Part shown: in pieces, positions 48,901-58,851 of the stretch
How positions within the stretch are numbered: position 1 is the stretch's first letter
Layout: each line of letters starts with the position of its first letter
From: Ciona intestinalis
Lineage: Eukaryota; Chordata; Ascidiacea; Phlebobranchia; Cionidae
Assembly (NCBI RefSeq): GCF_000224145.3
Contig: NC_020179.2
Coordinates: 4,187,417 to 4,251,416 of the forward strand
DNA: 64,000 nt
Reading direction: 5' to 3'
The notes under the pieces: generated by a model
Told to the model about the DNA's origin: nothing
Database searches by the model: none
What the model saw: the letters and a program-made list of their open reading frames with translations, nothing else
Program-made: the position numbers and the translations under genes

Positions 48901-49648
48901 AGCTTCCACTCCCAGTCAACTTTGCTTCCATGTGTATTCCAACATATGCTCCTTATTCTCACACTGATAACCCAACATTGAGGATTCTAGGAAGACTTAT
49001 GACAACCAAGTTCCTCCATAAACATATCCGGTATGTGTGAATTAAGTTCAACTAAAACTTTTCATATATTCTGTTAAAAAGAATTCATTTCTATTAAAGT
49101 AAAAATATTAACTGTTTCTGTAGACTAACTTTCAAGAATAATAGTTGCCAACCTATATAATCACCTGTTTAAAATAGCACGACCAATTCAAAGTTATTAT
49201 TATTATTATTGTTTAACATTACACAATTACCATAACATTAAATTTACTCCTTGAACTGTATTTTATATTTATAAATATTTTTTAGTTTTTTTCATAAAAA
49301 TTTAGACAATTTCTTGTATTTTCTCTTTAAATTCAATTGTTGTTTGTTTTATATATTTTAAATTCTAACATTTGATTGGCAGAGAAATGGGCGGGCATAT
49401 GGGGGCGGGCAAAGCANNNNNNNNNNNNNNNNNNNNNNNNNNNNNNNNNNNNNNNNNNNNNNNNNNNNNNNNNNNNNNNNNNNNNNNNNNNNNNNNNNNN
49501 NNNNNNNNNNNNNNNNNNNNNNNNNNNNNNNNNNNNNNNNNTTCCCAGATATTTAAACAAACCTGAATCAACCAGCGTGGTAATAATCGGACCCCCTGAT
49601 GATGTCATCACTTCCTCAACAGACTGGGATGTTAAAGTGACATCATGA
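36973..49648 (+). CDS. PITRM1: Mitochondrial presequence protease (M16C zinc metallopeptidase), incomplete in the assembly
   Basis: Exons: 36973-36998, 37561-37657, 37829-37935, 38304-38455, 41093-41211, 41500-41592, 42066-42226, 42570-42696, 43140-43228, 43567-43694, 44070-44184, 44784-44880, 45193-45327, 45384-45521, 45747-45864, 46307-46439, 46747-46944, 47225-47389, 47765-47989, 48409-48517, 48890-49030, 49383-gap, 49549-49648. It degrades cleaved presequences and other unstructured peptides in the mitochondrial matrix. The N-terminus ([20 protein letters not shown], then FAS) is a typical targeting peptide. The inverted zinc motif is HVLEH in exon 4, with a downstream ligand Glu in VVFNEMKG (exon 6). 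[15 protein letters not shown] and [10 protein letters not shown] match the human protein closely. Exons 3-4 occur a second time at 39363-39469 and 39833-39984. A 125-N gap at 49417 interrupts the C-terminal domain, where about 100 residues are absent, so further exons are probably missing. Exon phases agree elsewhere. Confidence 0.94.
37070..37510 (+). mobile_element. SINE with tRNA-like head in PITRM1 intron 1, interrupted by a MITE
   Basis: The head reads 'GCCTTTAGCTCAAAGG' and 'GGTTCGAAGTTCGACGCC', which fits a polymerase III B box (GGTTCGAA). It is followed by the usual body ('GACACGGCAATTACTGCGAC') and tail ('GTAAGCGCGGGGCAC', 'GTGTATAAAACAAAACAC'). A foldback element splits the tail at 37272/37464. 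Confidence 0.7.
37273..37463. mobile_element. Foldback MITE inserted in a SINE tail
   Basis: Ends ATGGGACTATACAAAGAAGA and TCTTCTTCGTATAGTCCCAT are inverted repeats; the full arms match at 25 of 26 positions. The direct repeat AAACAAAACAC, part of the SINE tail, is on both sides (37262-37272 and 37464-37474) and is the apparent target duplication. This family is different from F1. Confidence 0.85.
38506..39167. repeat. 71-bp minisatellite in PITRM1 (copy before the gap)
   Basis: Nine or so units with 'GAGCATGAGGTGTATGAATA', 'CACCATGTGTGTCTGGTGTA' and 'TAAGAAGACACCCATGTTAT', some shortened. The array runs straight into the 50-N gap. Confidence 0.93.
39168..39217. other. Assembly gap (50 N) inside PITRM1
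   Basis: The gap is placed between a minisatellite array and a second copy of the preceding 0.8 kb of PITRM1. Confidence 1.
39218..40030 (+). repeat. PITRM1: Second copy of PITRM1 exons 3-4 region (probable second haplotype)
   Basis: From GCTTAATTAAGATAAGG the sequence repeats 37684-38505 with scattered substitutions and a few small indels. It includes exon 3 (39363-39469) and exon 4 (39833-39984) with the same protein sequence. Reading both pairs in series would join a phase-1 donor to a phase-0 acceptor, so they cannot both be used in frame. An allelic copy joined across a gap explains it best. Confidence 0.88.
40031..41005. repeat. 71-bp minisatellite in PITRM1 intron 4
   Basis: About 13 units of the common 71-bp repeat, partly with an extra 'GTCTGGTGTATAGGAAGAC' variant. 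It matches the array at 38506-39167, as expected for the other allele. Confidence 0.93.
41600..41930. repeat. Degenerate TATCATATGATA repeat in PITRM1 intron 6
   Basis: Irregular array of words such as ATCATGTGATGTATCATATG and GATAATGGTGAGAATCATG. The palindromes CATATG, TATCATATGATA and ATCATGTGAT recur at spacings of about 20-30 bp. Confidence 0.75.
43309..43540. repeat. 71-bp minisatellite, three units, PITRM1 intron 9
   Basis: Units 'CGACAGTGAGCATGAGGTGT' with 'ATGAATACACCATGTGTGTC'. One unit carries an expanded TGTGTGTGTG run. Confidence 0.9.
43745..43980 (-). repeat. Tandem R4 repeats, minus strand, PITRM1 intron 10
   Basis: About two and a half units read on the minus strand: 'TATAGGGGTAAGGACCTACA', 'GTGAGGCATGCCACGGGACC' and 'TGGGATTTAGGCCAGAGTTG'. 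Confidence 0.8.
44228..44705. repeat. 91-bp palindromic tandem repeat in PITRM1 intron 11
   Basis: TGTCTGGATACT starts units at 44228, 44319, 44410, 44501 and 44592, exactly 91 bp apart. Type A has GATCAGCAGATGTTTTGCAC and type B GATCAGCCGATGTTTCGGAC, in the order A, B, A, B, B. Each unit contains GTAACTTGGT and its complement ACCAAGTTAC, and a final inverted piece (GTCCGAAACATCTGTTGATC) closes the array. Confidence 0.92.
48050..48330 (-). repeat. Tandem R4 repeats, minus strand, PITRM1 intron 19
   Basis: Three diverged units with 'CTATATGGTAAGGTCCTATA', 'GCATATACAATG' (complement side) and 'ACCTGAGATTTAGACCAGAG'. Confidence 0.75.
48540..48740 (+). mobile_element. SINE in PITRM1 intron 20
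   Basis: 'GCGCCAACTCAGTGGTCAAA', 'ACCACAAAGTTACACACATG', 'GGCAAGAGGTGTATGAAACA' and 'GAACACCCGTGTTATAACGA' occur in SINE order. Confidence 0.65.
49417..49541. other. Assembly gap (125 N) inside the PITRM1 3' end
   Basis: The gap interrupts the exon beginning at 49383. The missing protein segment is longer than 125 bases could encode, so the gap length is nominal. Confidence 1.
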
Positions 49649-50049
49649 TGATGTCATAATGAGGTAAACGACACGACAATGAGCACTTCTCAGTTTTATT
49701 CCGTTGCAACAATCACGCGGACAACGCACGACAAAAACATTTCTTACTTTGTATGAAAATTATACGAATTCATTTTTACTTTACTTTTGTAAAAGTTGAA
49801 TATGTTCATAATACTTTATGTTTTCCTTTATACCATTATGAAAATTTGTCATTTTTCCATCCAAACACTTGTGTTTTGAAAGTCAAAAAGTTCAGTTTAC
49901 CAAACGCTCATAAGGCGAACTATATGTTTTTGAAATGACAATTCTTGTTTGTAGTTAATGTCCTTGTAGTTACCTTAGCACCAGTGACATATTCCAACAA
50001 CACAGCTGCAAAAATAAATATTAGTCTTCCCAAAATCAAGATCAGAAGT

Positions 50050-51699
50050 TTAAAGTTCCTCTTTTTTGTTTCTATTTCTCTCATCTTTGCCTTCTTCATC
50101 ATCTTCTCTCTCATCTTTACTTTCTTTATCATCTTCTCTCTCATCGCCTTTTTCTTCCTTTTCTCTTCCATCTTCATCAGGCCTGTGCTTCATAATTGAA
50201 TACTGTGGAGCCCAGTATTGAATCCAACCATCCAATGCTTTCTTTATAATATTCTCTGTGACGTCACTAGCAACAACTACGTCAGCAGAACCCGCCAAAC
50301 CATCGAACACAATGTTGGCATAATGCTCCGTACCCTTCAAGTTTTTCACATACAACTTAACCCACTTAGCTCTGGTTAGCTTCTCATACCTCTTGAAACA
50401 TTCAGTCACTAACCAACGGACTTTCTCATATGGTATAAGAGAATACTCGAATATGTACGAGTTTGAAGGCTCGTACTCTTCAATCTGTAGCCCATAATAC
50501 CTCAGCGCGTCCCATGTTGCCCCCTCCACTTCTTCAACGCTTAATCTTCCATTCCCATTTAGGTCCAGAAGCTCAAAAGCTCTTGAAATATTCCTAGCTT
50601 CGAGGTCCGGGAATTTCTCCTTAGGTGCTTGCCCCGCTATGAGACCTTGCGATTCAGACAACATGTCCACAGTAAGATCTTCACCAAAGTCGTTGATATT
50701 CTCAATCAAGTCCTGCTGGTGGCCGTAAACTAAATCCCCGCGCCCCATTGACATGTAACCACTGCCATTCCATTTCCACATCACGTCAAACTCATCCAAA
50801 TGCTTTATCGCTTTATAGTCTGTCTTATCATTACAATCTGAAACATCTATCTCATCCAAACCATCCATTCTACTAAAGAGAATCGACACCGCGAGGTTAT
50901 TTGTTCCTTCAGAGTAAACTTGGTGGTAATAACTCTTGGGCAAATACAAACAATCACCGGCGTATATTGTAATATTAGACCATGGTATTTTCGCAAAGTC
51001 TTTATGTTTAATAAGATCTACTGCATCAACATTAACGTCAGAAAAACCTCCAATAGCATCCTCTCTTTCTACATGTTTATAAATCCACTTCTCATATTTA
51101 TACTCGAACAGCTTCCACTGTTTGGTGCCGCGGAATAAACAGTTGATTTGATTGAAAGCATCTTTGTGTATGATGCTCTTTCCTCCTCCTCCGTTCCACC
51201 AAATATCAATCTCGACGAACCTTTTAGCCATCAACCCACAAGCGCCCACTGACGGAATGATTCCAACCTCTTTAAACATCTGCTGGGGTAGCTCCGACAC
51301 CATGTAGCTGCTAGAGTTATGGTACGTGTCAACGAAATGTCTTAGTGTATCTCGCCCGATGTATGTTTCACCCACGGGTATTCCGCCGCCTTTTTCTTTC
51401 TTTCCTTCGATCCGAGCCTCGAGTTCGCCATAGTTTTCTCTGATGTATTCATCGGTCCAGAGATTAAATCCTTTCGAACCGAGTACTGCGCCTCGGAATA
51501 TAGCAGCTTTACCATTTCTAACATAATCTCGGTAGAAAGCTTCGGGCTTCGGAGCGTTGTCCAACGTAAACTCGTCAATGTCAATACTCGGTGGCCGATG
51601 CGAGCCTAATACTTGTAGATGCCCTACAGGGGTGTCTGCCGTAACAGCTAAGACACAACTCAGCAAAACCCCGAGCAGGAAAAGCCGAAGGATATTCAT
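50050..51699 (-). CDS. ER-luminal JmjC/cupin-type 2-oxoglutarate oxygenase with EF-hand
   Basis: One uninterrupted 549-aa frame on the minus strand. The N-terminus is a signal peptide (MNILRLFLLGVLLSCVLAV). Residues about 35-280 form a JmjC/cupin-8 domain: the iron triad is H178 and D180 in SIIHKDAFNQ with H259 in LPKSYYHQVY, and the Lys of the following FRGTKQWKLF strand fits the 2-oxoglutarate site. An EF-hand loop with canonical ligand spacing occupies residues 379-390 (DLNGNGRLSVEE). The tail after about residue 500 is highly charged and ends NKKEEL. KEEL is a KDEL-type retrieval signal, so the protein probably resides in the ER lumen and hydroxylates secretory proteins or peptides. The lack of introns contrasts with its neighbours and may indicate a retrocopy origin. 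A TTTTTACAG about 20 bases before the ATG could accept a spliced leader. The gene converges with PITRM1. Substrate unknown. Confidence 0.88.
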   Translation of the reverse strand: MNILRLFLLGVLLSCVLAVTADTPVGHLQVLGSHRPPSIDIDEFTLDNAPKPEAFYRDYVRNGKAAIFRGAVLGSKGFNLWTDEYIRENYGELEARIEGKKEKGGGIPVGETYIGRDTLRHFVDTYHNSSSYMVSELPQQMFKEVGIIPSVGACGLMAKRFVEIDIWWNGGGGKSIIHKDAFNQINCLFRGTKQWKLFEYKYEKWIYKHVEREDAIGGFSDVNVDAVDLIKHKDFAKIPWSNITIYAGDCLYLPKSYYHQVYSEGTNNLAVSILFSRMDGLDEIDVSDCNDKTDYKAIKHLDEFDVMWKWNGSGYMSMGRGDLVYGHQQDLIENINDFGEDLTVDMLSESQGLIAGQAPKEKFPDLEARNISRAFELLDLNGNGRLSVEEVEGATWDALRYYGLQIEEYEPSNSYIFEYSLIPYEKVRWLVTECFKRYEKLTRAKWVKLYVKNLKGTEHYANIVFDGLAGSADVVVASDVTENIIKKALDGWIQYWAPQYSIMKHRPDEDGREKEEKGDEREDDKESKDEREDDEEGKDERNRNKKEEL

Positions 51700-51737
51700 T
51701 ATAACTTAAGGGCAGCACCTGTAAAAACACGGCCATG

Positions 51738-51890
51738 TAAAGTAGTGTGGGGAAGAATGGATACCGTTAGCACATAATATCCCATATTTCCTAACCGTGT
51801 TTTAACAACTAACAACGCTCTTTCATGGTCGTGAGGATACGGTTATGTAATTCTGTAAATATTTATTTTTTCTACCAAATATGGCGGATA
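51738..51890. mobile_element. Truncated F1 MITE upstream of the JmjC gene
   Basis: Left end AGTAGTGTGGGGAAGAATGG and the core 'CCGTTAGCACATAATATCCC' and 'GTCGTGAGGATACGGTTATG' are present. There is no right inverted repeat. Confidence 0.7.
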
Positions 51891-52604
51891 GCACGTTAAG
51901 AATTACGAAATTGTCAAGAATTGTTACTCATTAAGAATAACGAAAGCCAGACAAATTTACATTAAATGAAATAAAAGGATTCATTTCCGCTTTGAAACAA
52001 AAGTGAAACAAGGGCTGCGCGTAAAATTGGTTTGCGAATAGAAAAGGGTAAAAACCCACTATAATCAGTTTAATGCAACTCTAACCCCTACATCCGTATA
52101 CGTGACTACAGCATGTACCCGCGTCACGTATGGCGTTTATTGCGTCACAACAAGCGTAACTTCCGTTTTAAAATCCCCAACAGTTTTAGAATCTTATAAA
52201 CGTCATAATTAATCTACGCCAATCGCTTTGTATACGTCATAATAACCGGCGCTGTGGGGAAGAGGTAACATGAGTGTTATAATAATTATCCTTTTCCCGT
52301 CACGCGAGGAAAAATAAAATACATTAGTTATTACTAACTAATTCATGCGTGGAACAAACGACCATAGCAATCTTGCACGCTTTTAACATATCAATACTAC
52401 AGTGTATGCACTAAGGCTAACTTGCACGAAGATGCAATATACCTTTATATCTCAATATAACTAGCACTGTAAGGCTGTAGATTCTGCAAACACTATAAAC
52501 CCTTTTTAACTTTAATACCACATACTTTAAATACTACCAAGAACCTATTTATGCTACTTGTTGATTCAATTGATATAAAAAACGGTTACACACAGTAAAG
52601 CGGT

Positions 52605-52740
52605 AAGTCTGAGCACTGTCTTCCAGCAGCATTAGGCGTTGGGCGTATGCTGCAGAAGGAAGTTATACTCGGCGGTTCTACGGACGTGTCTTACAGTCCA
52701 CTTCCTCTGTTTGTTATCCGTAGCCCAGCTTTGCTTGCTG
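52605..52740 (-). pseudogene. Possible decayed TSR-type exon
   Basis: On the minus strand one frame reads SIRPTPNAAGRQCSDLPLY, which resembles the end of a TSR exon of this family (compare GNGARCPALV and GSGSGRQCPVL). The frame is closed by a stop upstream and no WxxWxxC is intact. The similarity is short and could be accidental. Confidence 0.25.
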
Positions 52741-52789
52741 TGGTTTAGAATACGCAGACACTCGTGGTATTCCATGAAATACTATATGC

Positions 52790-52930
52790 CCACTGTCCAG
52801 TTATAACATGGGTGTCTTCTTATACACCAGACACACATGGTGTATTCATACACCTCATGCTCACTGTCGAGTTATAACATGGGTGTCTTACCAGACATCT
52901 CATACATCTCATGCTCACTGGCCAGTTTAG
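52790..52930. repeat. 71-bp minisatellite, two units
   Basis: 'CCCACTGTCCAGTTATAACA', 'TGGGTGTCTTCTTATACACC' and 'AGACACACATGGTGTATTCA' occur, followed by a shortened unit. Confidence 0.85.
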
Positions 52931-53695
52931 TATGAGGTTTATGTTCAGTTGGTTCTTAGCTATACGTAATTGCTGTTGTCTCAAGAGACCTTGTAATTAA
53001 ATATTTCATAGTAATGACTTTCGCATACTGTCTGCAATGTTTACTAAAAATATTAATCCGCGAGATGGAGCTATTGGTTAACTATCGCATTTTCGAAATT
53101 CTGGTTTATCAAAACGCTTGCTAACGTCGCTAACATTGCTACCAACGTTTATAATATTTATTTCAAATTAAGATAGATATTGGCACATAATGTCATGTTT
53201 TCTTTGGAAATCAGAATTGTGTTAATATTCTTACTGTTTAAATGTTTCGGTCCAATCTTATTCGCGGTAGAACTATAGTGTACAAGCATATAACTCCATA
53301 ATTGTTTTCGTTCAAGACGGAACTACCTTGTTTTCTATTCCTACCAAACAACAGCATGCCCACGACTTCACGCAGATTACGTTGCACCCGTTTTACCTAA
53401 ACCAGTTCAATCTTTCTTTCTTTCTTGTATAATTCGCACACCTTAGACGGGAATTTTCGAACGTAAATAACCGGAAAATCCACTTCGCGTAAACAATGTC
53501 GTGTTTTTCATGTCATTTCAATGTTTAACTTAATAAAGCAAAACGAATATTGTACGGATTCTATAAATATGTTGCAATATGTGATCTGTTTTCCAAGAAC
53601 TGGTTTTCTGGTATATAAAATTAAATTAATCTTTATTGAACCAACGTTTCGTGCGCCGTGTGTTGCAAACACGTCATTGTTTATCAAGTAAAACA

Positions 53696-53872
53696 TAGTA
53701 GAGTGGGGAAAGACGGCACAACTTTAGCTCGTAATCGCGTTTTAAACATTCAACAACGGTTTATGGGAGTCGTGAGGATGCGATTTCTTAATTATTTGTC
53801 TGTTTTTTTGTTTACTACCAAATGAGACAAGGAAATAGAATGAAAAGATGTCCCATCTTCCCCCTCCCCTCT
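53696..53872. mobile_element. Foldback MITE F1
   Basis: Left TAGTAGAGTGGGGAAAGACG, right CCCATCTTCCCCCTCCCCTC, with the core 'AACAACGGTTTATGGGAGTC' between. Confidence 0.85.
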
Positions 53873-55285
53873 AAAATATATGTCGGTGTAGAAGTAGTTG
53901 TGTTAGTCAAACCAGTTCGTTAACTATATATTGAGCATTGTAGTTACACGTATATAACCTTACTAACACACAGCAAATATAGTTTGGTTTCCTCGATCAT
54001 GAGAAAGATAAACTTAGGCGGAATTTTCGTTTTTATCGCAACCTATTGAAATATCCTGCCAGTTCTAGCTATTGGGGAATTAATCTAAATGATTAATGTC
54101 ACGTTTCCTCCAAAATGTTGTTTGCTCCTTTATCAAGGTATATATGACCTTTCGTAACCTTTATTTAGGTCAGTGACCCAAAATAACCCCTTCGGGATTT
54201 TGTAAAAAAGTTTTACATTATTGCCCCGGGCGCAAAATACTCCAATGTAGAATAAAAGCCTTGATTCGCTCAGTTGTTTATGCGACGAAGTTCTTACATT
54301 TATTTGGGGATTTTATTTCAAGAATAGGTCGCTCGTTAAAGCTTAAAAACTCTGCTGTGGTATTTTATCCCCAGTGGTCGGGTGGCTATTTATATGCGCT
54401 TTAATATAACCATGCTTGTTAAAATTCCGCAATGTCATTCTTGCGACGCTAATCAAGCAATAGAAATTGATTGCCGTTGTGCTAAAACCACATCAATGGT
54501 TTGTTATACACCATGTGTACAACTTTATGAACTCTGTAATAGTTTCTACAGACTGCCAAGTTATAAATTTCCCGCTTAAAATATACGTCTTAACATTCAT
54601 TGAGTATCTTGTGATATTCACCATTTTATAGTCTGGTTACATTTTACAATTTATTTAACATTTTTTTACAAATTATCCATTTTTTTAACATTGTTTCTTT
54701 GGTTGTCCATTTGCTCACAAGTAATTATTGTTTTCGTTGGTTTGGTCATTTATATCCTCATGGGTGGGGACTTGAGTGACTTATCCATGGTTGCCACTCC
54801 CATACCCACAGTAGAGTTGCTGAAGCTGTTGCAAACTTATTGTCATTCAAGCTATCGGTCAAACTTTTCAACACATGTTTATGACGTCACAGAAGCGTGG
54901 TTTCCTGTTCGGAAGTAAGGGGGATTCCTATGTGTCCACGTGATCTTACATTCATAAATTTGCAACTTTGACGCACACGGTACGTACGTAGACGCGCGCA
55001 CAAAGCCGATTCATAAAATGATCTTACACCTGTGACGTCACAGAACGACGACGCTGTCTCTCGACGCACAAGCTTCTAATTATAAGAAAACAAGTCACGT
55101 ATTCGCGTAAACTCTTTATTCAATAACAAAGTGCATAATAGACATTTCGTGAATTCTTAAAAGGCACAGTGACGCGGTATATCATGACGTAACAGTGAGA
55201 AAGACGTAAAACCGTCTCGATCGTTCCTTCGAATTATTTCATTATCCTAAAGTTTCTAAACAATGCACCATTGAAGCATCTGAAT

Positions 55286-55785
55286 NNNNNNNNNNNNNNN
55301 NNNNNNNNNNNNNNNNNNNNNNNNNNNNNNNNNNNNNNNNNNNNNNNNNNNNNNNNNNNNNNNNNNNNNNNNNNNNNNNNNNNNNNNNNNNNNNNNNNNN
55401 NNNNNNNNNNNNNNNNNNNNNNNNNNNNNNNNNNNNNNNNNNNNNNNNNNNNNNNNNNNNNNNNNNNNNNNNNNNNNNNNNNNNNNNNNNNNNNNNNNNN
55501 NNNNNNNNNNNNNNNNNNNNNNNNNNNNNNNNNNNNNNNNNNNNNNNNNNNNNNNNNNNNNNNNNNNNNNNNNNNNNNNNNNNNNNNNNNNNNNNNNNNN
55601 NNNNNNNNNNNNNNNNNNNNNNNNNNNNNNNNNNNNNNNNNNNNNNNNNNNNNNNNNNNNNNNNNNNNNNNNNNNNNNNNNNNNNNNNNNNNNNNNNNNN
55701 NNNNNNNNNNNNNNNNNNNNNNNNNNNNNNNNNNNNNNNNNNNNNNNNNNNNNNNNNNNNNNNNNNNNNNNNNNNNNNNNNNNNN
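55286..55785. other. Assembly gap (500 N)
   Basis: A round-number run of N in a gene-poor stretch; its true length is unknown. Confidence 1.
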
Positions 55786-55786
55786 T

Positions 55787-55909
55787 TATCATCAGTATTA
55801 TTCGACACAATTCGAGTATTATGACGCACAACATGTGTACAAGGGGCGTGGCATGGGGCGTGGTGAACGTGAGATATCACCATCTTATATGACAGGTCTA
55901 TTTACGTAA
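55787..55909 (+). other. Possible last exon of a gene hidden in the gap
   Basis: Immediately after the gap the plus strand is open for about 40 codons: YHQYYSTQFEYYDAQ, then KGRGMGRGEREIS, ending at a TAA. The Tyr/Gln-rich and RG-rich composition looks protein-like, but no acceptor or family match can be seen. Confidence 0.2.
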
Positions 55910-57419
55910 ATCCGACATTTTTTTATAATTATATCACGAATTCATGATAAATGGCTTTCTAGGGTTTTATCGTAGCATGACATTCTTATGAACTTTGTGA
56001 ATGAAAGTTAAAAAACCGGGTCAGATAGTTTTGTTTCGATATTGTTTTCCAAGCTTAAACTTGTTGGTATAACCCCTTAAAGTTAAGTTGAAACCTCATG
56101 TTCCCACCCATAAGGAAAACCAAGTTATTTCTGCTGATCCACACACTGCAATGGCTTCAGTAACTCGACTATGGGCATGGGAGCGGCAACCGTAGCGAAA
56201 TCACTTAAATTTCCCAACCACGACGCAACGCAGCAGAACTTTCAGCCGACATCTGTTCGTTTCCCAGCATCTAGTTAACGTACCTCCTCTCCTGTTACAC
56301 TGTATACAGGCAACTTTAGATCAAAGCGATAAAATCGTCCTAAATTCCCCGTACGTTACTCATGATATTGCTCGTGTTAGTGCTGGGGGATTTCCCGTCT
56401 GCGAAAATTCCGTTGTTACTCTTGTGCCGAGGTCGATTCGTCACCGGTGTTTGAAACGCTGAACAACATTCGGGGGTTTTGTTCAATAATTGCTATTGCT
56501 GCATCATCAGTATGTGTGTATGACGTAACAAAGGATATTGTTTCATCAACAAATATAAGAAAAAGCTGATACTTTTCATCGTCACTTTTAATGGGAAACA
56601 AAGAATATTTATAGAAATATTTAACTGTATCCTCACGACTCTAAAATGGCGTTGTTTATTGGTAAAAACAAGATCAGGAAATATGGGATATTATGAGCTA
56701 ATGGTTCCCATTTTACGCCACAAGTAGTATATCTAAGTCCACATTTTCGTAATAATTATTTACATTGTAAACGTTTTAGATGTTTTACTATTAGGAAATT
56801 CAACTTATGGATAAAGCTAGATAGGTTGTAAATAAAACTGGAACGTTGTATCTTGTCTTACAAATACCAAGTATTGGGTTTATTATTAAAAATAAAATGA
56901 TTTTTATTTTGTATTATGTCGTAACAAATGTCATTATATGCAAATATATGCAAAATAGTAAAATCCAAGGTAAAAACAACAGTCGTTAAATTCAAACATT
57001 TTACAAAACTAAACAGTTTCAAAAAGTTTACAAAACTTACTTAATAAAAACCGGAAATGATTTATTTTTATATAATACAAAACAAGTAATAAAAATTTAT
57101 TTTCGGGGTTACGTAATTGTAAAGTTTTGATTCTCGCGACTTGGGCAAAATGAGCGTGTTTCCCCTATTGATGTGCAACAACTAAATCCGCAACCTGTTT
57201 AACTGTCCTTGGTATTTCCGTCGCAACCGAAGGCGGGATATTAACACTAACATATTTAAATATTAGGTGCAATAACAAGAAATATTTCAGGATGGCTAAA
57301 CATGGGGAAATCACTTAAATGCAAATGTTGCTATGAAGTCCTGTATTATAGCAAAGTACGCCAGGGGACTTGGGATTTAAGTCAGCATTAAACACGCTGG
57401 CATGCTGCACCCGACACTA

Positions 57420-57690
57420 TATATATGCATATTCTATTTTGTATATATAGGTCTTACTGTGAGACACATTGTATACACACATTCTATTCTATATATGGGT
57501 GAGGTCCTACAGTGAGGCATGCCATGGGGCCTGAGCTTCAGACCAGAGTTGGCCCATTACCCCAACATTGTATATGCACATTCTATTCTATATGGGTGAG
57601 GTCCTACAGTGAGGCAAGCCATGGCTACAAGGTTAAGGCTTAATAAATTACACCGGGGCAACTGGGATTTAGACCCAAGTTGGCTAATTA
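57420..57690 (+). repeat. Tandem R4 repeats
   Basis: About two and a half units with 'TATGGGTGAGGTCCTACAGT', 'GAGGCATGCCATGGGGCCTG' and 'ACCAGAGTTGGCCCATTACC'. Confidence 0.85.
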
Positions 57691-58654
57691 CCCCAAAATA
57701 AACGAAACTTGGTATACCCTCGAATATAGTCTTCCTTCTGGCAAAGTGTGTTAAATACCGTCATAATTGTTTCCACTGAAACCGCATTTCGGTTACGCAC
57801 CGGAAACGCTCTATTATTTCTGCATTGTTTCCCCTTTGTGACGACTTCCGGTCTGGGTTTTTCCGATTTTATAAAATTTCCTGAAAATTTCCTGAAAGTC
57901 ACAACAAAATGAATGAATTGTTGTGACTTTTTGACGCAAGGTACCAAGCGTGCTGCATGATAGTAAATTGTAGGTTGGATTGAAACACACATATAATAAT
58001 TTAAAAGTTATTCAGATTCGATTTTTACATGGGTATTGCAGTTGTGTGTTCGTATACATCACATGTACTCTGTCGACCTCCGGACGTTTTTTCAGGTCAT
58101 TTGTTCTTGATATAAGTGTGACGTGTATGAAAGCATTGTGACGTCATAATTTTACTTCCTGTTAGATTTTTCCGCATAAGCAACTCACCTTTTCACCTTT
58201 TGTTTCGAAACAATGTAAATTTCCCACGCAACAATGCATATTATCCAGAGGCTATAAACCCCCTACTAACTATTACACCATCAGTGATGCCAGCTTATTT
58301 TTCAGGTGTACCTAATACGTTACAATACGAAACCAGGAGGAAGGGAATTGCATCACGGGCGCAAACCGTGAGGTAATTTTTACGTTTTATTTTCTATTAG
58401 GTAAAGAAATACGTGGGAACTTTTTACACATTCTACTGCAGGTGTATATTCATGGTATATAGGTCATAGGTCGAATATATTTGCAAAACCCCAATTAATC
58501 CCTAAACTGTATCCCCTAACCCGTTAAAGATCATACTAATATATTATTTAAACACCTCTACATTAGAACTTGTAATCGCAAACTCCGTATACCAGTTGCA
58601 CCACACGCCGCCCTTTGTTCACTAACTAATGCAACCCCGTGAAAATATATAGAG

Positions 58655-58851
58655 TATAGTGGGGTGGGGAAGATGGGACACCTTTAGCACATAATATCAA
58701 AATATCATGTTCGTGTTTTAAACAATTAACAACGGTCTATGTGAGTCGTGAGGGTACGGTTTTTTGAAACCCTTGAATGTTCTTTGTTTATTACTAAATT
58801 GGACGAGAAAATAGAATGAAAAGGTGTTACATCTTCCCCCACCCTACTATA
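58655..58851. mobile_element. Foldback MITE F1
   Basis: Left TATAGTGGGGTGGGGAAGAT, right ATCTTCCCCCACCCTACTAT, with the complete core including 'AACAATTAACAACGGTCTAT'. Confidence 0.9.

Larger units (their letters stand above)
51891..55285. other. Gene-poor region between the JmjC gene and the 500-N gap
   Basis: No convincing gene. It holds a possible TSR exon remnant (52605-52740), two minisatellite units (52790-52930), an F1 MITE (53696-53872), a copy of the GTGGCAACCATGG repeat (minus, about 54745-54850) and two TGACGTCA octamers (about 54880 and 55034). Confidence 0.5.

Noticed and set aside
49333-49648. Four frames crossing the 49417-49541 gap
   Set aside because: They are open only because N is not a stop. 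The real content is the split PITRM1 3' end.
54382-54579. 65-residue Cys-containing frame (CHSCDANQAIEIDCRC)
   Set aside because: No signal peptide, neighbour exon or family resemblance; consistent with chance in AT-rich DNA.
54691-54918. Plus-strand frame with a hydrophobic start (MFLWLSICSQVIIVFVG)
   Set aside because: Its second half is the reverse complement of a dispersed repeat also seen at 23520-23710; no splice partners.
55242-55909. Frames of about 190-213 residues crossing the 500-N gap
   Set aside because: Almost all residues are unknown; only the short stretch after the gap on the plus strand was kept, with low confidence.
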